From Calditrichota bacterium (GTDB lineage: Bacteria > Electryoneota > B3-LCP), in NCBI GenBank assembly GCA_020051775.1, contig JAGVQJ010000194.1, forward strand, positions 1 to 43,205: a DNA stretch of 43,205 nucleotides, written 5' to 3'. Shown here in pieces: positions 39,721-43,205 of the stretch. Numbering within the stretch: the stretch's first letter is position 1; every line of letters begins with the position of its first letter. The translations under genes and the position numbers were made by a program. Below the pieces are notes generated by a model. That model saw nothing but the letters and a program-made list of their open reading frames with translations. It searched no databases and was not told the origin of the DNA.

Positions 39721-39822
39721 TTGGGATTCAGGATTCGGTATTCAGGATTCAGTTAATTGTCATTCCGGAAGGGCTTCAGCCCTATCTGGAATCCAGACTA
39801 TCCCCAGCGTTGAAACGTTGGG
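39721..39822. repeat. tandem GGATTC repeats and hairpins before nuoM
   Basis: GGGATTCAGGATTCGGTATT is followed by another CAGGATTCAG. Then comes an ATTCCGGA/TCTGGAAT hairpin with inner AGGGCT/AGCCCT, and CCCAGCGT-TGAA-ACGTTGGG (39803-39822), a relative of the TGAA-loop hairpin at 29139-29158. No gene is present in this 245-bp gap. Confidence 0.6.
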
Positions 39823-39870
39823 TTACTCTCTTTTGGCCTCATGGATGGGGGGCAAATTCTGATAATTAGG

Positions 39871-39900
39871 ATTCCCGCAGCAGAGCTGTGGGGCACCGGG
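39871..39900 (-). repeat. edge fragment of the 180-bp repeat, copy C
   Basis: Read on the minus strand, CCCGGTGCCCCACAGCTCTG and the following CTGCGGGAAT closely match the left edge of repeat copy B (CCCGATGCCCCACTGCTCTG). Only the edge with its palindrome is present. It lies 34 bp from the first REP hairpin of the transposase locus. Confidence 0.55.
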
Positions 39901-39933
39901 CACGGTAGTCAGTGCTCGATGCCGGTATTCTGG

Positions 39934-39959
39934 GCGGTCACGGACCATTCCGTGACCGC
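39934..39959. repeat. REP hairpin, left of transposase gene
   Basis: GCGGTCACGGA-CCAT-TCCGTGACCGC: an 11-bp perfect stem with a 4-nt loop, just past the stop of the RAYT gene. Inverted in loop sequence relative to the hairpin at 40529-40554. Confidence 0.85.
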
Positions 39960-39965
39960 TGATAT

Positions 39966-40517
39966 TCAAATAAAAGACGTATTAACTTCCAGAACCGAAT
40001 GGTCACCAAAAGCATAATTCCGCGCACTTGAATATTTGAATTCCTCCGGCTTGCTAACCAAACCAGCTTTTACTGGATTTTGGTGAATATATTCGAGTTT
40101 CGCCAGAAACATCTCATAATTCCGAATAATTTCATCGTCAAACCTTTTCATCCACAGTTTTCTTTTTTGATCCGTGCTTTTGGGCGCATTGCGGCGAAAA
40201 ATTCGCAACAGATCTTTTCTGCCTAAAACCTCAATCTGGGTCATCACATCCCATGCGGTGTATTTCTTGATGTCGCGCATGATATTGGAAATATTATCAC
40301 TCCGAGGATCTAATCGGATAATCCAATGAAAGTGAGTAGGCATGATAACAAAACCCAAAACGCTGAATGTATGGCTGCATGATTGATAGTATTTGATGTT
40401 GTCAATCAAGAGTTTACTACACATTTCCTCCGCGAAGACCGGAGCGAATTCTACAACGGTCGTCGTGATGAAGAAGGTATTCTCTTCAGTGAACTGTCTT
40501 CTTCCTCGCAGTCCCAC
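39966..40517 (-). CDS. REP-associated tyrosine transposase (RAYT)
   Basis: A 183-residue Y1 HUH-family protein. The metal-binding HUH motif is MPTHFHWII (His62, His64). The catalytic Tyr is probably Tyr143 in KLEYIHQNPVKAGLV, where the family has Y-I-x-x-NP. A basic stretch (about 99-125) probably binds the hairpin. RAYTs cut and move REP hairpin sequences as single-stranded DNA, and are usually single-copy and domesticated. Perfect hairpins of the same core flank the gene on both sides (39934-39959 and 40529-40554), as expected for its substrates. The gene looks intact. Confidence 0.92.
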   Translation of the reverse strand: MGLRGRRQFTEENTFFITTTVVEFAPVFAEEMCSKLLIDNIKYYQSCSHTFSVLGFVIMPTHFHWIIRLDPRSDNISNIMRDIKKYTAWDVMTQIEVLGRKDLLRIFRRNAPKSTDQKRKLWMKRFDDEIIRNYEMFLAKLEYIHQNPVKAGLVSKPEEFKYSSARNYAFGDHSVLEVNTSFI

Positions 40518-40528
40518 TTGTATTCTCC

Positions 40529-40554
40529 GCCGTCACGGAATGGTCCGTGACGGC
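40529..40554. repeat. REP hairpin, right of transposase gene
   Basis: GCCGTCACGGA-ATGG-TCCGTGACGGC: an 11-bp perfect stem with an ATGG loop, 12 bp upstream of the RAYT start. The stem differs by a compensated base pair from the left hairpin. Confidence 0.85.
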
Positions 40555-40570
40555 CCAGGGTTGGGGGATA

Positions 40571-40594
40571 GTGGCATGGAATGGTCCATGCCAC
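40571..40594. repeat. third REP-type hairpin with a changed stem
   Basis: GTGGCATGGA-ATGG-TCCATGCCAC: a 10-bp perfect stem with the same ATGG loop and the same loop-closing GGA/TCC pairs, but a different outer stem. It lies 17 bp from the right-hand RAYT hairpin in direct tandem. Confidence 0.8.
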
Positions 40595-40665
40595 CCCAGG
40601 AAAAGTGGTTTCCGGCGGGTGACAATACCAGAAACCGCTGTGTTTTAATCATGGCGGCAATAAAA

Positions 40666-42216
40666 TCAGTGCTTATATGTCGTATTACAGTACGGGTGTG
40701 CAAGCGCTGCGTTATCTGTATCACCCGGGCCGCCTTCACTCTTTCTCTGTATATGATCCACTGTGATGGCATTTTTATGCATAAAGGCATTACAAATACT
40801 GCAACGAGCGATTGATCCTGTGGTATCTCTGAGAAATACTGCTGATTTAACCTCTGAAGAGAATTCGGGATTTGTTACAGGAGGTTTGGTCGTCTGTATG
40901 ATTAGAAATTTGAAGGCTTCGGCTGCTTGTACCACAGCGATTGCATCTAACTGTGACTTATTCTGAAGGAAAGAATTCATTATATTTATCATGAAATCTT
41001 TTATGGCAGGTGCAGCTTTATTAGCCGATCGATAATGTCTGCCTATCTGTTGAATAATATAGTCATAATCTAGCAAACATTGCTCAAAGCTTGATCTTAT
41101 TGATGTGAATTCATTGAATCGTTCTGACTTTTCGAGATCCATAATAAATGCAATCGTTGCTAAGAAAGATGCTACTTTAAAATTTCCCTCAGTTGAATAA
41201 AAATATACACGCGGGTGCAATCCTAAGGATGAGGGATGCATACTGTTAATTCGCCTTACTACACGCCGGACATTTTGTAAACAATCTGAAGTCTTTTCAC
41301 CTGTCAAATCGTCATCTAGCATGTTTTTGAAATCCTGCGATATCCCATTCACTATATTTACAAATTCTAATATCAAAGGCAAAGTATGACTTGAATAGTT
41401 CTTTCCCGCAACTGGAAGATCCAAGGTTTTAATCGGCTTTTCCAAAGCTGGAGTAAAGAGCATATTATTAATTTCGCAAGCAAGTTCTTCAATTTTCTTC
41501 TGAGCAGGTCCATCAAAGCCTGCCCACCATTTATGTCCTCGGCCTCCATGTATAAGCGCTCTTGCAGCTATGCAATTCGGCTTTTTGCGAGACTCTAAAA
41601 TAATAAGCTCAGTTTTATCAATTGGAGCTGCCTGCTGATTAATCTTGAAAAATGAGCTCTCTGCTTTTCTGGCATCTCCTTCAACCCATTGTAGTTGAAT
41701 AGCAAGTGCTGCAAGGTTCTTTGCTCGAGCCACTATTTCCGACCCAAACTTCTGAGGTGCATTGAGTGCCACCTTTAAATCCTCATATGAACCAACCCGT
41801 TTTTTGACTAATTTCCGAGTAGAATCTGCGATTTTTTGTTGATCTCTCGGGAGAGCACCATCGTAAAAATTTCTTGAAATTAATCCGTCCCCATAGTCAT
41901 CATTCATCCAAGCAGCCAATGAACTCAAACGATGCGAACCATCAATAACAAATAAATAACCGCTTTTACTTTTCCACAAAATAATAGCAGGGACTAGATC
42001 GCCATTGACAAAGCTTTCTATGAAATTGGCGACTTTAGGGCTCTCCCATTCATTTGTCTCTCTCTGAAAGTCTGGCTTTCGGAGATTTGTGAAGAAAAAT
42101 GAATCTGCTTTAAGATCCTCTATCGAAAGCCTATCTTTACGAGTACCTGGGTTTGGATTCTCCCCAATCGCAAAATCTTCTCTCGGGATTAATGCATCTA
42201 GGTTTACTTTGGCCAT
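40666..42216 (-). CDS. DUF262-like (ParB-fold) protein with C-terminal HNH nuclease
   Basis: A 516-residue soluble protein. Residues about 30-130 are a DUF262/ParB-like domain with DFQRETNEW, DLVPAIILWKS and the nucleotide-site motif D92-G93-S94-H95-R96 in VIDGSHRLSSLAAWM. A long helical middle is unassigned. Residues 472-510 form an HNH nuclease: Cys472, Cys475, the Asp487-His488 pair in TVDHIQRKSEGG, Asn502, His507 and Cys510. Related two-domain proteins (GmrSD, DGQHR-type) act against foreign DNA. The gene is AT-rich and unlike nuoM. It lies next to a RAYT and DUF4160/DUF2442 genes. A single-gene restriction-like or defence role is an inference. Confidence 0.88.
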   Translation of the reverse strand: MAKVNLDALIPREDFAIGENPNPGTRKDRLSIEDLKADSFFFTNLRKPDFQRETNEWESPKVANFIESFVNGDLVPAIILWKSKSGYLFVIDGSHRLSSLAAWMNDDYGDGLISRNFYDGALPRDQQKIADSTRKLVKKRVGSYEDLKVALNAPQKFGSEIVARAKNLAALAIQLQWVEGDARKAESSFFKINQQAAPIDKTELIILESRKKPNCIAARALIHGGRGHKWWAGFDGPAQKKIEELACEINNMLFTPALEKPIKTLDLPVAGKNYSSHTLPLILEFVNIVNGISQDFKNMLDDDLTGEKTSDCLQNVRRVVRRINSMHPSSLGLHPRVYFYSTEGNFKVASFLATIAFIMDLEKSERFNEFTSIRSSFEQCLLDYDYIIQQIGRHYRSANKAAPAIKDFMINIMNSFLQNKSQLDAIAVVQAAEAFKFLIIQTTKPPVTNPEFSSEVKSAVFLRDTTGSIARCSICNAFMHKNAITVDHIQRKSEGGPGDTDNAALAHPYCNTTYKH

Positions 42217-42284
42217 TACTGTTTACCTCGTTATCAACGGATTTCAAAACTGGTTGACAGCTTAGTATCGTTTTATTCCCTACT

Positions 42285-42536
42285 CTACGCCTTCTCCTCC
42301 ACTGCCGGGATGCTTTCCTCGTACAATACTTCCGGGCAGAGATCGGCGCCATTGGCCCATTCCACGGTATCGAATTGGACGCGAACACTGTTGAAGAGCG
42401 AAGGATCTTTTAGTTCGCAGAAAATGCCCTGATCCAGGTATGGTGTCACGTCGAAAATCCGCTGCTCATCATTCTCGAACGTGAGTAAGAGATGGTAATC
42501 CGGCAGAAGGGCGACGTCTTTTATTCCTATATACAT
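42285..42536 (-). CDS. DUF2442-family small protein
   Basis: An 83-residue protein: VALLPDYHLLLTFENDEQRIFDVTPYLDQGIF, then FNSVRVQFDTVEWANGADLCPEVLYEES. These are the core DUF2442 motifs (Y-x-L-x-V-x-F-x-dGe-x-r-x-fD and V-x-W-x-n-g-aDl-x-pe-x-LY). It is encoded 14 bp downstream of a DUF4160 gene, a widespread pair suspected to be a toxin-antitoxin-like module. The function is not established. The 68 bp to the DUF262-like gene hold nothing notable. Confidence 0.88.
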   Translation of the reverse strand: MYIGIKDVALLPDYHLLLTFENDEQRIFDVTPYLDQGIFCELKDPSLFNSVRVQFDTVEWANGADLCPEVLYEESIPAVEEKA

Positions 42537-42550
42537 GATTCTATTCCCTT

Positions 42551-42817
42551 TTAATGCAAGGGTTCAATTTTAAAAGGTTTCTCGCCACGTGAGGCAAGCT
42601 CCCAATCGGCAAGAAGTTCATCACGATGTAACTCAATCCACGCCATAACCAGCCGTGTCTGCCGGTTGGGAAAATTGCCATCCATTAAATCGCCGGTGGA
42701 TATATCGAATCGAGCCTTGGAATCCTGATAATAAACGTGAATATGGGGAGGATTGTGTTCGCCCTTCCCGGTATACATTCGGACGATAATTCCGAAGAAC
42801 ATGCTAATAGTCGGCAT
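42551..42817 (-). CDS. DUF4160-family small protein
   Basis: An 88-residue protein starting at ATG 42817 (MPTISMFFGIIVRMY); the frame is open further upstream but overlaps the cupin gene. The signature is HNPPHIHVYYQDSKARFDISTGDLMDG, followed by the helix RLVMAWIELHRDELLADWELA. It pairs with DUF2442 downstream by 14 bp. The clustered His residues suggest metal binding. The role is unknown; the pair behaves as a candidate two-gene module in many genomes. Confidence 0.88.
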   Translation of the reverse strand: MPTISMFFGIIVRMYTGKGEHNPPHIHVYYQDSKARFDISTGDLMDGNFPNRQTRLVMAWIELHRDELLADWELASRGEKPFKIEPLH

Positions 42818-42828
42818 AGAATTTCTCT

Positions 42829-43176
42829 TCAGAGGTTTATATCTTCCACCAACAACAACACTACCTTGCCCGCCGGCACGCTGACCTTGTGCCGCCACGC
42901 TGTCCCGCCTGGGATGAAGATCCCATCACCGGCTTTGAAATGAATGACTTCGCCACCTTGGTTCAGATCCATTTCGCCCTGGAGACAGTAGCTAAAATGC
43001 GCCTTCTCGCACCACTCCTCTTCGACGAATTCAGAAGTAAACTCGACCAGACGTAGTTGTTGCTTGCCTTGCTGGAAGACCTTGAACCGCGCTCCGCTGA
43101 CAGAGGATTGCCAGGGCAGACCCTCGAAATCCACTTTCGGGCTGGTCAAAGCGGGTCCCTTTGTTAGTTTATACAC
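42829..43176 (-). CDS. cupin-domain protein
   Basis: A 115-residue single cupin barrel. The metal-site motifs are partly kept: a HFSYCLQGEMDLNQGGEVIHFKAGD block (motif 1 with His, Gly and Asp) and PGGTAWRHKVSVPAGKV (motif 2 with His). Such small cupins often bind sugars, metals or nucleotides, or act as isomerases. It lies 11 bp upstream of the DUF4160 gene on the same strand, so the three small genes probably form one operon. The remaining 29 bp to the window end hold no recognisable feature. Confidence 0.8.
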   Translation of the reverse strand: MYKLTKGPALTSPKVDFEGLPWQSSVSGARFKVFQQGKQQLRLVEFTSEFVEEEWCEKAHFSYCLQGEMDLNQGGEVIHFKAGDGIFIPGGTAWRHKVSVPAGKVVLLLVEDINL

Positions 43177-43205
43177 GGTTGTGTCGGGTCACAGGCTTAG
43201 GCCCA

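Overview
The window reads as a chromosomal segment of an uncultured bacterium. The best guess is a lineage of the Fibrobacterota-Chlorobiota-Bacteroidota (FCB) group or a related candidate phylum, because it has a PorV-type outer-membrane protein, secreted proteins with type IX-like C-terminal sorting domains (NFPNPFNP ... GVYFLRL) and a TonB-dependent receptor with a carboxypeptidase-regulatory-like N-domain. No rRNA is present, so placement is an inference. Two regions (about 27.5-31.4 kb and 40.7-42.2 kb) are visibly AT-richer than their neighbours.

Layout. (1) 1-12.1 kb, minus strand: a cell-envelope/export operon of TonB-dependent receptor, secreted protein with sorting domain, PorV, giant secreted protein with a degenerate metallopeptidase site, TPR lipoprotein and a truncated secreted protein. 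It is driven by a near-consensus promoter at 12292-12320. (2) 12.4-22.6 kb, minus strand: a housekeeping translation and division block, thrS-infC(ATT start)-rpmI-rplT-pheS-pheT-zapB-like-zapA, then a 194-nt structured RNA that I interpret as 6S RNA, then rny and ymdB. (3) 22.6-23.9 kb: a RelE-type toxin-antitoxin pair directly upstream of thrS, and a five-tRNA cluster (Ala-Gly-Cys-Leu-Val) with its own strong promoter. (4) 23.9-27.4 kb: a universal stress protein, an NhaD-like antiporter and nuoN. (5) 27.4-38.2 kb: an island separating nuoN from nuoM. It holds a DUF389 membrane protein, a TIR-domain protein with a HEAT-like partner between two ~180-bp direct repeats, and an ammonium cassette (amtB, sensorless histidine kinase, NarL-type regulator, second amtB, small outer-membrane protein). 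Facing it is a run of small genes downstream of nuoM (Cys-rich peptide, HI0074-like, DUF2752, TM2). (6) 39.7-43.2 kb: a REP-associated tyrosine transposase with REP hairpins, a DUF262-like/HNH nuclease, and a DUF4160/DUF2442/cupin trio.

How the parts may work together. The first block probably builds and secretes envelope proteins. The central block is core translation and division. The most interesting accessory units are the TIR + HEAT-like gene pair bracketed by direct repeats, a candidate two-gene defence or signalling module, and the Amt-kinase-regulator-Amt cassette. In that cassette the kinase has no input domain, so an Amt protein could be the ammonium sensor acting in trans. Both functions are inferences from gene order and domains.
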